From: Primulina eburnea
Taxonomy: Eukaryota; Streptophyta; Magnoliopsida; Lamiales; Gesneriaceae
Length of the DNA stretch: 64,000 bases
Direction: 5' to 3'
Assembly (NCBI RefSeq): GCF_022965805.1
Contig: NC_133101.1
Span: forward strand, 22,344,868-22,408,867
How positions within the stretch are numbered: the stretch's first letter is position 1; each line of letters begins with the position of its first letter. The translations under genes were made by a program, and so were the position numbers. Shown here piece after piece: positions 10,860-23,835 of the stretch. The notes beneath the pieces were generated by a model, which was not told the DNA's origin, did not search any database, and worked only from the letters and a program-made list of their open reading frames with translations.

Positions 10860-13856
10860 ATGGGTCGTAAAAAAAAGGACACAAATGCTACATTTGAAAT
10901 GATACAAGGAGTACATGATGATAAGCTAAATGAAGTTACTAATGCAGAGCACCCTTTACTTACTGATGGAGAAGAACATCCTGTAGATGTGCAGAGGAAC
11001 AAGCGAGGCCCTACATTGATGGGTAAACTAATTGCTACTGCCAGATGGGGGAAAAAAAGAAAAGATTGATTATGATGACATGGGGCGGCCAGCATACAAT
11101 GCAAATGGAAGGGCTTTACAATCATACATTGGTTCTATTGCTAGAGCCATGGTGCCAATCAATATAAATTCATGGCCTGAAGTTCCAGAAACCATAAAAC
11201 ACAAACTGTAGGAAGAGATTTCAGTAAGTACAAGCTTCAATTTGAATTTACAATCATACTTGCACCTCTAAATAATCTGTTTTTGTTGTAGAATGTCTTT
11301 GAACTAGTGCCAGAAAGTCAGTATGTTGTGATGAATTCAGCATCTCAGAAGTGGCGAGATTTCAAAAACAAATTGACTAGTAGATTTGTTTGTCCGAAAA
11401 CAAAGATAATCCTGAAAAGTTGATTTCTCCACCAAGTCAATATCGAATCCCACTAGCGGATCGGAAAGCATTTGTGGATGCGAGACTGGATCCATCATGG
11501 GAGGTACTTTAATAATTGATATGTTTCCTCATGAATTTATTAAATTCAATACTTAACCGAGCCAACATAATGATGCAGGTTACTCATGAAAAACAAAAAC
11601 AACGGACCATGCATTGTAAATATCACCACAGAATGCCTCGCAAGGGTTACATCGACTTGGAGGCTGAATTGGTAAGAAACAGAGCAATATATTTGTAATT
11701 TTTAGTATGTTCTTCATGTTATTAAACATATGAGTTTTGAAATTGTAGCGGAACAAAAAATTGGTTGCTGAAGATGAGGAAGTCGATAAATCTGTGCTTT
11801 GGCGTAAAGCTCGAGAAGACAAATCTGGCAACATAACATGTTCGGAGACCTCAGAAGTAGCTGAAATAATTGTAAATGTTTAGTTTTATTCAATGGCCAT
11901 ATTGCCTAGATAAATAACACTGTAGATTGTGAATTGATTTGTCCTGTCTCCAATTGTAGGATGAATTGTTGGAAAAGAAAGGCAAAGGAGAGTTCAAATC
12001 TTCTGGAATGAATGACGTGTTAACCGCTGCCTTAGGAAGCCAAGGACACTATGGAAGGGTTCGAGATGTGGGAGGTTTCGTAAAACCACAAGTATACTTT
12101 AAAACTCCAAGGAAGAAGAGAGAAACAATCTCAAAAGCTGTGATTGAAAATGTAAAAGCACAATCGGAGGAGACTAAAAGTTTGAAAGCTGAATTGGAGA
12201 TGCTGAGGTCTCAACTTGCTGCTGTGATTCCATTAATCAATGATCGATCTTCTGAGACTGTAGCATCAAACAAGTTCCCAGGAGTGAAAGACTCAAAATT
12301 GTCAGATGATGTGCAAGAAGTTTATGATTGCGGCACTTCAAATACGAAGGTTGTATGTCTCTGAGTTTTGATGTCAACTAAATTATATTAACCTCCATAT
12401 AAAAATATATCATGTCTTTTTGTTCTTGAAAGGGGAAAAAATGTCACCTGGCTGTAAAAGAACGCGAAAACGTGGTGGCTTATGGCACAATAATATCAGA
12501 AGGAGGTCCAAATGTTATGATTCACCATGTTCCACTTGGTGAAGAGAACTTCAAGGTATCTATTGATGTTGTCTTAGATGAAAACGCACAACTTCCGATC
12601 CCAATTAAGTTTGGACCAACAATCATCAATGATGGTGTTGGAGTCATTGTTGGTTGGCCTAAAGAGTTGGTTATTTTTCCAATGACAAAGGTACTTTCGG
12701 TTTTCATTTGACTTTGTGTTTGCAACTGTCAGATATGTTGCTCGAACAATGTTTTATTTTAAAATACTTGTATGAATAATATTTTAAATTGTAGAGGAAG
12801 GGGAAACCTCAATCATTTGTGCTTGCGGATGTTCCTGGTCAGCACGACAATTTCAAAGAAATTGAGAAAACATTACCCATGTCGTGCAATTATATCTACT
12901 CTCATGTTGTTCGATTGCTGAATGAATCGGATACCATATGCATTGAGTTTGAGGACGCTATGTTTGGACGTCCTAAAAGCATACGGTTGCTAAGAGAAGA
13001 TATCGTACGCTTTATGGAGATGAGGAAGATAGGTGCCAGAAAAATTTTAGTTTACATGGGGTATATCTAATGTCTAACTTACAATATTTGTGCATTTTAT
13101 ATTTTTTGTAGTACTTGTTCATATTTTGAAAATTTTCTAAACGATATATTTGTGCATCTATATCATGCAATCACCTCTACAAAGATTTGAAGAAAAAAGA
13201 CAAGGCTGATTATTTTTCGTTTGTGGATCCCGGTAATATACCTACATGCCCGATTGGCACAGATAGCCGTGACTTATCACAACATATTGCTGACCAGTTG
13301 GAATCAGTGTGTAGAGATAGCATCTGCCTCATCCCATACAACATTGGGTAAGAATTTAGTTATTATAGATTTTTACTTCATGGTAGTCAATGCTTCAATT
13401 TCATTTTTTCAGGTACCATTGGATCTTGACAATCGTCAACGAAGATAAGAATATGATATATTTATTGGATTCTACGTCTAACAGGAATCGAGATGATACA
13501 TGGAAAACTATTGTGACAAAGTAGGTAGTAGCTTATGTTGATTTTGAATACATTAACTTATAAATATGCAAAAAAATAACTTCTTACTATTTAAAATGTA
13601 GTGGGGGTGAAGATGTACAATGCCTCCAAGGGTATTTCTAAAGGACCAGGTTTTAAAGTATTGACGGTATGTATCGTACTTATTTATGAATACATGAATT
13701 GGTAGTAGTTATTAATTAGATTGTGATTGTTGCATTAACTTTTCAATTCCATTATAGGGTCATCTGAAACAAACTGGTTCGGTTGAGTGTGGATATTGTG
13801 TCATGAGGTACATGAAAGAGATAGTCGATTGCGATGATCCACACTTGGAGAAGATG
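10860..13856 (+). pseudogene. CACTA second gene: TNP1-like DNA-binding protein fused to Ulp1 protease (exons 1-11)
   Basis: Starts at ATG 10860 (MGRKKKDTNATFEM). Exons, judged from GT..AG borders and reading frame, encode a Transposase_24/Ptta-like region (about 11060-11860, with QKWRDFKNKL, KRTMHCKYH-like and YIDLEAEL), a coiled-coil segment (about 12130-12240, SEETKSLKAELEMLRSQLAAV), a TNP1-type region (12430-12690, SEGGPNVMIHHVPLG) and a C48 cysteine protease (about 13160-13856). The catalytic His (YHWILTIVN, 13413 on), Asp (YLLDS), Gln and Cys (KQTGSVECGY, Q-x5-C, exon 13758-13856) are all present. Frameshifts lie in the A-run near 11055 and near 11400, and a TAG lies near 11210. Ulp1 domains cut ubiquitin-like SUMO from proteins; their role in CACTA elements is not settled. 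The final exon lies at 33425 beyond a nested retrotransposon. Confidence 0.88.
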
Positions 13857-14341
13857 GTGAGTTTCTTCTTGGGATAAATTTGTTGATTGATTGAGATGAA
13901 TTGTTGTCATTAAGATATATTTTATTTTTGAGATAATGTGTTGCCATTGGGATATATTTTATTGTTGAGATAATTGCTTGAGATGAATTGTTGTCATTGT
14001 GATATATTTTATATTAGTGATAAAAAAAGGAAATTTTGTTCCTGTAAGTGTTGTCTTTTTTTCAAGATTCTTGTGTCATTTCCAAGTGGCACAAATTCAA
14101 TTTGTTCTTACCTTTAAGTTGATTTTGCTTCTTGAAACAAGAAGTTGGGTTGCTTCAGATTTTGTTGGAGTTTAAAGTGATCTGGTTGTTGTTGTAACGT
14201 GCCGTGTATTCTAGTTTCTATTGTTGACAACTATTGTGCTCTTTCAAAAGTATTTTTACTCTGAATTGAATTGATTATCTTATGATTGGCTTTAAGAAAT
14301 ATAGTTCAAACCCAATATGGATAAACATATATATGTGTATT
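13857..14341 (+). other. Start of last intron of the CACTA Ulp1 gene
   Basis: The intron opens with GTGAGT after the exon ending at 13856. It is T-rich with two imperfect GATGAATTGTTGTCATT repeats (about 13890-14000). Its last five bases, GTATT (14337-14341), are the left target duplication of Copia-1. It resumes at 32416. Confidence 0.75.
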
Positions 14342-15519
14342 TGTTGGATATCGGTTTTCTACGTGCCCAAAACGCAGCGGAAGTTTTAAAAATTTTAGAT
14401 CTTGACATTCAAGATTTGTTTTGCTTTGGGCGCTCGTATGATTTTATCATAAACATTCATAGGGCGTTAGAGTTTATACCTTTGGTGAATGATTCACACG
14501 ACTCCAACTATTCCGGGGTTAGCGGAGATAGCTCTTGGTGAATTCCCTACGAACTTTCTTCAGATCTGCTTTCTTTGATCCTCCTATCAAGTCCACGACT
14601 AGATCGCTAGTTCCTCTTCCAAATTGCACTAGAAAATTTGGAAGATATTTTGCGTTGAGATGGTACACGAAAAAGAAATCGACTCAAGCAAAATTTTTCT
14701 TGCATAAGAAAATAATTTCGAGAGCATCTTTTTGGGAATTTGAGAAGAGCCGAAAAACCATTGAATTCACGCTCAGCAATTCACGAAGGAATCATGTGGA
14801 AAAATGGAATAAAAAAAATCTTAATATTTCTTTAACCATCATTTACTTAATTAATCTCATTAATTAAGTAAACTAAAAATTTGGAGGAATAATTATTGTG
14901 ATTCTCGAAAATCACAATCACATTAGTGGAGGCTAGGTTTTCAGACTTTTTTTTTGAATCCCTCTCTTGTTAACCCTGAGCCTAATATATATAATTAACA
15001 TTAATTGACTTGATTTAATTAATTGAGCTAGTCCAACTAGTTTAATTAATTTAATCAAAGCCCATTAAAACTTTAATTATTTAATATGTTAGACTTATAC
15101 CCCTACAAGCCCATTAAACATATAATCCACCATATTTAATTTATTAATTAATCAACTCAAATTTTGATCTTAATAAATTAAATACATTATAAATTCAACA
15201 CTTGAATTTATTATTTAAATTCTAAATTCAACTTTTTTAATTTTTATCGCCTCCAAAATTTAATATTTAATAAACCCAACATTTGAGTTTAATAAATTAA
15301 ATTCTCAAATTTTATAAATTCAACTCCTTGAATTTATTCTCTCCAAATTTCATAAATTCAACTTCTTGAATTTACTATATCATAAATTCAACTCCTTGAA
15401 TTTATTTTCTCAAAATTTAATTATCATATATTCAACTCCTTGAATTTACTATATCATAATATAAATTCAACTCCTTGAATTTATTCTCTCAACGGGAACA
15501 AATGATCCAGTGCTTGTGT
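14342..15519 (-). repeat. Copia-1 3' LTR, first part (left of Gypsy-1)
   Basis: Matches 30182-31360 closely. From about 15120 to 15490 it holds seven or eight imperfect copies of an AT-rich inverted repeat (AAATTCAACTCCTTGAATTT), each a potential small hairpin. Its last five bases TGTGT (15515-15519) are the left target duplication of Gypsy-1. Open frames inside are not conserved genes. Confidence 0.93.
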
Positions 15520-16011
15520 TGTAAGGCCCGAGAAATTAATCCGGTTAATCTGAAAAGATTTGGAAATGATTATTACAATCATGGATGATAATTGATATGA
15601 TTATAAACGAAATAGATCAGATCGGGAGAGCCGAAAGAAGAAATCACATTATGTGTGAAGAATAGGATTGGCGCACATGCGCGACATGTATCGGCGCACA
15701 TGCGCGGAACATCCAGTAGCATCGGCGCACATGCGCGAGATAAGGCGCGCATATGCGCGACCTGTCCATAAGGATCGGCGCATATGCGCGACATAAATGG
15801 CGCACATGCGCGAGTTGGGCAGAATGATCGGCGCATATGCGCGACAAAGATGGCGCATATGCGCGACAAAGATGGCGCATATGCGCGAGAAGACAAAGCG
15901 CGAGTTTAAATAACTGGCGCATATGCGCGACATTGTTCACGCATATGCGCGCAACGTGCAGCACATGCACGACGCCACTTGGGTTATCATGCACGAGTTG
16001 TATATATATAT

Positions 16012-16050
<39 letters not shown>

Positions 16051-17683
16051 AACGTTAATTTTGAAGGAAACGAAGGAAATTGAGGAGAGAAATGTTAAGT
16101 TTTCTTCGAAGAGTATTAGCGTGGGTTGTGAACAATCCGTCCGTCAGAATTTGAATCCGACTTCAGTATTGAGTTCTTATCAACGCAGGCTACAACTGGA
16201 CGTAAGTTTTGTTACGTTTAGACAAGATTTGAATTTATGATATTGTCAGAATTGAATATGAATCAGATATGATGTTTCTGCTACAGTAGATATTGTATAA
16301 TTGAAGTCAGATTAAAGAACAGACTGTTTCTATAATTGTTATGAATTTCAGAGTTGATTTGACTGAGATTCGATATCAGATTTGTGTTATCATTGAGATT
16401 ACGAGTTATACCAGAATTGATTACGAGTTCTGGTATTATATTTGTGATGTTGAGATTGACGGAATTATTCAGATTGTATTGTTATGCCGTCGAAACATCA
16501 GTTGATTTATATTTGATCAGAGTCAGTATTAAAGAGAGTGTACTATTACGTTATTGACATTGATCAGATTGTATTTTGATTTGAGTATTAATCAGAACAG
16601 ATTCTGAACTGAGATATATACTGATATTGTATTTATGTGATTGTCATTACCAGACTGGGTATGGACAGATTGGAAGACAAGACCTCGTCTTCGTCAGATC
16701 CGGGAAGACAAAGGTATAAATAAATGTTGATTCGGGATTGCACAACTCGAGTTAGGTTTGACTTGATTTTCCCTAAATCACATACTTTATTTTATTGCAT
16801 TGATATTTGCAGATTATCAGATTGATATGTTAAGTTTATTGAATTATAGCAGAGCCAGAGTTTGAGTCTAGGGCAGATCAGCCTAGCTTGGGCAGAACCG
16901 CCAAGTCTTTGTCAGAACTGCTAAGACCCTAGACTTGTGGTATATCGATGAGCTTAGATGTAGATCGACTTCTATTGTAGACACTGGATATAGCATGCCC
17001 AAGTCTAAGTCTTTGTCAGAACTGCTCAGACCCTAGACTTACGGTGTATCGATGAGTTTTAGATGTAGATTGACGTCTATTGTAGACACTCGATACAACA
17101 TACCAAAAGTCTAACTTAGACGGGATCCCTAGATTAGAATGAGAGATGAGACGAGTCTTAGATATTGAGACTAGAGTTTGATTTACAGATCCGTATGAAT
17201 TTATGTTTCGTAGATTACGATTCATGTTTTATTTACAGACTGGTATTGATACATGTTGTTTGAGTATGCTACATGTGATAAGATATAATTCATGCTTTTA
17301 TGTTTTATATGATTGCATGTATACATTGTTTATACTGGGATATTTATATCTCACCGGAGTTATCCGGCTGTTGTCTTGTTTTGTATGTGTGCATGACAAC
17401 AGGTGGGGCAGGATCAGGGTCAAGAAGAAGATGAGAGATCAAGATTAGAGTGGTGATTCCGGACTTGGATATTGATAGGTTTTATTACTTGATTGTAGTA
17501 GTTAAACCTTAGTTAAACTAGATGCATGTTGTACAGGATTTGTATTATTATACTGGTTTGTATAATAGCATGATTTCATTACCTTCCGCATTTTAAAAGA
17601 AAAATTTTTAGACTCTGTTTATCTTAACCAATAATTAAACCCCAAAGAAGATTAAGAAGATGATTAGCGTCCGTGTCCCCACA
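15520..17683 (+). repeat. Gypsy-1 5' LTR with GCGC palindrome array
   Basis: Contains about eleven copies of GCGCATATGCGC or GCGCACATGCGC (15670-15965), then a TA microsatellite (about 16000-16045), a region rich in CAGATTG/GAATTG words, two copies of a roughly 130-base unit with TCTTTGTCAGAACTG and AGATGTAGAT (16866-17110), and a 3' core (17270-17430) shared with the Gypsy-2 LTRs including CATGACAACAGGTGGGGC. No gene. Confidence 0.93.
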
Positions 17684-18015
17684 ACAAGCGGTATCAGAGC
17701 AGATAGATCCTTTAGATTGAGATAGTCAGAACTGATAGATCCTTTAGATTGAGATAGAAGAGAATGAGCGGGGTAGATTGAATTTTCTTTCCTTGCATGT
17801 GATTGCTAGCATGAGAATTATTTTAATGTTGACTTACATTGTGTGTGCTAGCATGATTTATTGCCTTCCTATTACATGTTGTTTGTTATCTGAGTTGACT
17901 ACAGCATGTAATCATCAAGACTGAATCAGAACCGATTCTGAATCAGAGGTATATGATCAAAGGAGGGCTGAGACAGATTATATAGATTGTGTATTAATTT
18001 GTTTGATATTCAGAT
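17684..18015 (+). other. Gypsy-1 primer-binding site and leader
   Basis: The primer site for initiator tRNA-Met (CGGTATCAGAGC) is at 17689-17700. The leader continues to the gag start, with a duplicated GATAGATCCTTTAGATTGAG segment (about 17702-17755). The matching leader in Gypsy-2 is 49011-49303. Confidence 0.8.
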
Positions 18016-18970
18016 ATACCGCCTCGGAGAATTCCAGAAAGGGATAGTACTTCGTCTGAACAGATAGATGCATCAGAAACTCAGATGGAAATAAAGATGA
18101 AAGAATTTCAGTTATTGCAGCCGCCGATTCTGAATGGTATTGAGACGTCCAAAGATTGTCAGAACTGGTTTGATGATATAGAAATACTGTTCTATTTACT
18201 TGATTGTACAGATGAACAGAGAGTTAAAATGGTACCTTATCAGTTACGAGAAGCCGCCAGGAATTGGTGGATTACCAGTAGAAGAATGTTAGACCAGAGA
18301 GGTACAGTGATTTTGTGGGAAATATTCAGAACTGAATTCTATCTAAGATTTTTCTCAGCCTCGTACCGAGAGGACAAGAAAGCAGAGTTTGAGAATTTAG
18401 CCAAGGTCAATTGAATATTGAAGGATATGTGGCTAAATTCTCTACTCTACTGCGTTTTGCTCCTCATTTGATTGGGAATGATGAAGCTGTAGCGGATCAA
18501 TTCATCAGAGGATTGAACTCGGAGATAGTTGCATTGATGAATATACAGCGACCTCACCATTTTGCTGATGTCTTGAGTAAAGCAAAGCGAGCGGAGGCGA
18601 GTCTGATTAGACAACTAACAAGGGTATGTGCAATACAACCCCAGACACAGCAATCTCCTCTTCGATTTGATCGCGGCAGCACGAGTGGAAAGCAAGAATT
18701 GATGAAAGCTCGAAAGAAGCCATTCAAGAAGTTAGGGAGTGGTTCCTCTAGTTCTAGTGATTCTAGTCCGAGTTACACTGCAGTGTAATGCAGAACTTGC
18801 GGAGGGAGACATTCCTCAGAGCAATGCCAAGGAGTGCTTGGTAGATGCAATATTTGTAGACAGCCTGGACATTTTGCGAGAGTCTGTCCACAAAGAGGTT
18901 CCCGCAGATTTCAGGGAGCTGGACCATCTGGTGGCAGTGACCGAGGAACACACCCAAGAGGCACTGGATG
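18016..18970 (+). pseudogene. Gypsy-1 gag, start codon lost and frameshifted
   Basis: Homologous to the intact gag of Gypsy-2 at 49304. The expected start codon reads ATA at 18016 (followed by PPRRIPER). The Retrotrans_gag region is read in one frame to about 18410 (QNWFDDIEILF, WWITSRRM, FRTEFYLRFF), stops with TGA after an apparent one-base loss, and continues in another frame (GYVAKFSTLLRFAPH, ADQFIRGLN) to 18786. The two CCHC zinc knuckles lie in a third frame at 18790-18890 (CRTCGGRHSSEQC, CNICRQPGHFARVC). Gag would form the virus-like particle that packages element RNA. Confidence 0.92.
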
Positions 18971-21715
18971 ATATAGTGACAGGTACTATTCTTTTATGAT
19001 TAGATTGCACATGTATTGATATATACTAATGCATTCCCTACGTTTATATTTGGTTGAAATGCATTGATATATGTGGTACCTGTTGGGCTTGTGTTTACTG
19101 TAGTATTGATAACCTTACCTTGTGAGAAAGAAAGATTGATCTCAGAGATTTCTGTGACATATTGTATACTATAGTAAGATGAGACTGAGATCGAGTTAGA
19201 TTATGATGTACTTGTGGTTCTGATTTGACCGCATCATTGATATTAATATGCTGAACAAGTACATAACTATTATAGATTCCTTTCAGGAGAGTATAAGATT
19301 CAGACCAGATATGGCTGATGAGTAGAGATTTCACGGTAAGGATTTTAGATTAGAATTCCTTTGATATCTGTATTGTCTATGACTCGATTGATACAGAAAG
19401 GAACAGATGGTATCCTTATGTATTCAGTAGATGTACTGAAATCGAGCCTAGCATTGGCAGATTTGCCAATGATGTACGAATTGGCTGGTGATTTTCCAGA
19501 TAAGATTTCAGAATTGCTTTATATCAGAAAAATAGATTTCAGAATTTAATCGATATCAGGTACTGTTTGTTGGTGCTTTAGAATTTAGCAAAGAATGACA
19601 TTGAATGTACGGAAGGATACGGAATGAATTGAAAGAATTGAAAGATCAGTAGAAGAGTATCGACCAGGAGTTACATATGATTTAGTGTTTCTCTTTGGCA
19701 TGTTTCAGTATATTCAGAGATATTCTGATGATTTCATGCTCGTTATATCTATGATATTTTGATATAATTGCAGCATTTGATTGATCGAATCGAATATCTG
19801 AAGATTTTATTGAATATTCTGAGAACTGTGATGAATGTATACAGAAATTATTCAGATAAGAATCATGCTTGAAACAGATTGTATTCAGAGTATGCGATAT
19901 CTGAAGTTAGTAAACCGATTGATTTTGATACAGTGAGATTGTGATCAGGGGCTGATAATGATACCGGTATTAGAAAGTTCAGAAATGTCAGAAATGTATT
20001 TTGTTTGTTTTGGCAGATTATTTTATTCGACTGTTGCTTTATATCTGCTGAATATTGTTATTATTCTAAATCAGTATTTGAGATATCTTATATTGTTTTG
20101 GGGAGCATATTTTATTTGCAGATGAGATATAACAGTTGATCAGAATGACATGAAGATATTTACCAGAAATCATTGTTTTATGAGTTCACTGAACTCACTA
20201 GATCTGTATAGGATATTGATATTTTGTCTTTGATTTGATATTACTGTTATTTTGAATCAGTGTTTGATACAGATTATTGTAACCGTTGAGATTATATACA
20301 GTTCAAACCGAATCAGAGCAGAATTCAAGAGTTACAGTAATTCAGAAATGTGATCAGAATGTTCAGAATTTGAATGTGATAATCAGAGCAGAACATCGAG
20401 CAGAGTAGCATATATGTGATTTGTACCGTATAAGAATGATTATCTTGTGATATCAGAATGTTTCAGAATTGTCAACAGAATTTGATATCGACAGTCAGAA
20501 CAGAATACCAGGTAGGTATTTCTTCTTTAATTTATGTTATTAACTGATTTGGTTGTATCAAGTAGTTCGAATTTGAAATGGCAGATAGGGTCAGAAACGC
20601 ACAGAAATGGATTCAGTATTCGTTCCGGTAACAGAAAGTGTATAATATTCGGACAGACAGTTTTGATATAGACAGATTAAATCAGTTATGGCAGAATTTA
20701 TGCTGAAATGTTGGCAGAATTGATACTGAAATGTCTGAATCGCCAATAAATGAAGATAGAAAGATAAAGATCAGAAGATTTGTTACAGAATTTGTATATC
20801 CTTGATTAGACACGGAGAGTATATTCGATGAATTTCGTAATGAGATAACTGCAATACTTTCCAGATTGTGATATGATATGATTGTGATTGACAGATTGTT
20901 CAATTTACATCTATTAGTTTGTACAAGATGATGTACAAACATGATCAAATGACAAAGATCAATGTCAGAAAAATGGTCAGATTGACCAGAATATTGAAAT
21001 AGATTATATCAAATTGTGATTTTGAATGATTTTATACTGATGGCAGAATATACCATAAGCTTTCTCATGTCTTATCCACTGACTGACAGATAGCCAGAGT
21101 GTACTAACCAGATATTAGAAGATATTTGTGGAGTTGTAGTGCTGGATGTTAGCACTAGTAGACATGATCTAGCGTCAATACATGAATTATTGTATAATGA
21201 TAGCTATCAAATGAGTATTGAGATAGCTACAGATGAGACATTGTACTGTAAGAACTACATATTTCTTTAGTATAAGAATAATATCTCAGAGATACCTGAG
21301 ATAGGATCTAATACGATCAGCAAATCTGACAAAGAAAAAGTAGCTAATTCAAAAAAGAATGAAGATAGCTTAGACCAAACAGACATAATATGCCAACGTT
21401 GGATGGTGACGATTGGTATTTAAGGCTGAAGATTTAATATATCCTTGAATGGGATAAACAGACTTGATAGCAGCTGATGGTAATGATTTATTATGAGCTG
21501 TAGTTGGGTATATACGGATGTAGTATAGCCAGTGTTGCGAAATTGATTTTCTCGAAGATATTTTGAGAGATAGAATCGAGAATATAAGATTGAGATTTCA
21601 GAATAGATTCATTGAGATGAGTTTTTAATTTAAACTCTGTATACATTTCTTCTAATATATCTGAGTTGATCAGTTGCGAGTTCGAGGACGAACTCAGATC
21701 TAAGAGGGGGAGAAA
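18971..21715 (+). pseudogene. Gypsy-1 pol relic, unreadable
   Basis: No frame stays open, but fossils are placed in the right order: the RT N-terminus around 19370-19545 (SVDVLKSSLALADLPM), an RT palm relic near 19790-19880 (EYLKILLNILRT) and an integrase relic near 20885-20960 (resembling DRL..H.. and TYK.DQM). The same reduced arrangement is found in Gypsy-2 at 50400-52576. It is rich in AGAATT/CAGAAT words. The purine tract before the 3' LTR is at 21702-21715. Confidence 0.8.
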
Positions 21716-23830
21716 TTTAAGGCCCGAGAAATTAATCCGGTTAATCTGAAAAGATTTGGAAATGATTATTATAATCATGGATGATAATTGATATGATTAT
21801 AAACGAAACAGATCAGATCGGGAGAGCCGAAAGAAGAAATCACATTATGTGTGAAGAATAGGATTGGCACACATGCGCGACATGTATCGGCGCACATGCG
21901 CGGAACATCCAGTAGCATCGGCGCACATGCGCAATATAAGGCGCGCATATGCGCGACCTGTCCATAAGGATCGGCGCATATGCGTGACATAAATGGCGCA
22001 CATGTGCGAGTTGGGCAGAATGATCGGCGCATATGCGCGACAAAGATGGCGCATATGCGCAAGAAGACAAAGCGCGAGTTTAAATAACTGGCGCATATGC
22101 GCATTATTGTTCGCGCATATGCGCGCAACGTGCAGCACATGCACGACGCCACTTGGGTTATCATGCACGAGTTGTATATATATATATATATGCATACAAA
22201 CGTTAACTTAGAAGGAAACGAAGGAAATTGAGGAGAGAAATGTTAAGTTTTCTTCGAAGAGTATTAGCGTGAGTTGTGAACAATCCGTCCGTCAGAATTT
22301 GAATCCGACTTCAGTATTGAGTTCCTATCAACGCAGGCTACAACTGGACGTAAGTTTTGTTACGTTTAGACAAGATTTGAATTTATGATATTGTCAGAAT
22401 TGAATATGAATCAGATATGATGTTTCTGCTACAGTAGATATTGTATAATTGAAGTCAGATTAAAGAACAGACTGTTTCTATAATTGTTATGAATTTCAGA
22501 GTTGATTTGACTGAGATTCGATATCAGATTTGTGTTATAATTGAGATTACGAGTTATACCAGAATTGATTATGAGTTCTGGTATTATATTTGTGATGTTG
22601 AGATTGACGGAATTATTCAGATTGTATTGTTATGCCGTCGAAACATCAGTTGATTTATATTTGATCAGAGTCAGTATTAAAGAGAGTGTACTATTACGTT
22701 ATTGACATTGATCAGATTGTATTTTGATTTGAGTATTAATCAGAACAGATTCTGAACTGAGATATATATTGATATTGTATTTATGTGATTGTCATTACCA
22801 GACTGGGTATGGACAGATTGGAAGACAAGACCTCGTCTTCGTCAGACCGGGAAGACAAAGGTATAAATAAATGTTGATTCGGGATTGCACAACTCGAGTT
22901 AGGTTTGACTTGAGTTTCCCTAAATCACATACTTTATTTTATTGCATTGATATTTGCAGATTATCAGATTGATATGTTAAGTTTATTGAATTATAGCAGA
23001 GTCAGAGTTTGAGTCTAGGGCAGATCAGCCTAGCTAGGGCAGAACCGCCAAGTCTTTGTCAGAACTGCAAGACCCTAGACTTGTGGTATATCGATGAGCT
23101 TAGATGTAGATCGACTTCTATTGTAGACACTCGATATAGCATGCCCAAGTCTAAGTCTTTGTCAGAACTGCTCAGACCCTAGACTTACGGTGTATCGATG
23201 AGCTTTAGATGTAGATCGACGTCTATTGTACACACTCGATACAGCATACCAAAAGTCTAACTTAGATCGGGATCCCTAGATTAGAATGAGAGATGAGACG
23301 AGTCTTAGATATTGAGACTAGAGTTTGATTTACAGATCCGTATGAATTTATGTTTCGTAGATTACGATTCATGTTTTATTTACAGACTGGTATTGATACA
23401 TGTTGTTTGAGTATGCTACATGTGATAAGATATAATTCATGCTTTTATGTTTTATATGATTGCATGTATACATTGTTTATACTGGGATATTTATATATCA
23501 CCGGAGTTATTCGACTGTTGTCTTGTTTTGTATGTGTGCATGACAACAGGTGGGGCAGGATCAGGGTCAAGAAGAAGATGAGAGATCAAGATTAGAGTGG
23601 TGATTTCGGACTTGGATATAGATAGGTTTTATTACTTGATTGTAGTAGTTAAACCTTAGTTAAACTAGATGCATGTTGTACAGGATTTGTATTATTATAC
23701 TGGTTTGTATAATAGCATGATTCCATTACCTTCCGCATTTTAAAAGAAAAATTTTTAGACCCTGTTTATCTTAACCGATAATTAAACCCCAAAGAAGATT
23801 AAGAAGATGATTAGCGTCCGGGTCCCCACA
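21716..23830 (+). repeat. Gypsy-1 3' LTR
   Basis: Nearly identical to 15520-17683. Differences cluster in the GCGC palindrome array (21866-22145), where several CpG sites read TG or CA, and in the length of the TA microsatellite, which is shorter here. One palindrome unit present in the 5' LTR is missing. Confidence 0.93.
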
Positions 23831-23835
23831 TGTGT

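Larger units (their letters stand above)
15520..23830 (+). mobile_element. Gypsy-1: non-autonomous Ty3/gypsy element inside the Copia-1 LTR
   Basis: Begins TGTAAGGCCCG at 15520 and ends GTCCCCACA at 23830, flanked by TGTGT on both sides (15515-15519, 23831-23835). LTRs are 15520-17683 and 21716-23830. The 3' LTR starts TT instead of TG. A tRNA-Met primer site (GGTATCAGAGC) lies at 17689-17700 and a purine tract (AAGAGGGGGAGAAA) lies at about 21702-21715. Gag is frameshifted and pol is reduced to unreadable relics. The uninterrupted Copia-1 partner at 31351 shows the exact pre-insertion sequence. Confidence 0.96.

Noticed and set aside
15670..15965. CRISPR-like array (short palindromic repeats with variable spacers)
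   Set aside because: The setting is a plant LTR, spacer lengths are irregular (8-20 bases), units are 12 bases, and there are no cas genes.
15579..16025. Overlapping open frames rich in Ala, His, Met, Arg and Cys on both strands
   Set aside because: They are by-products of the GCGCATATGCGC array, which is open in several frames on both strands; no conserved start, and indels between LTR copies change the frames.
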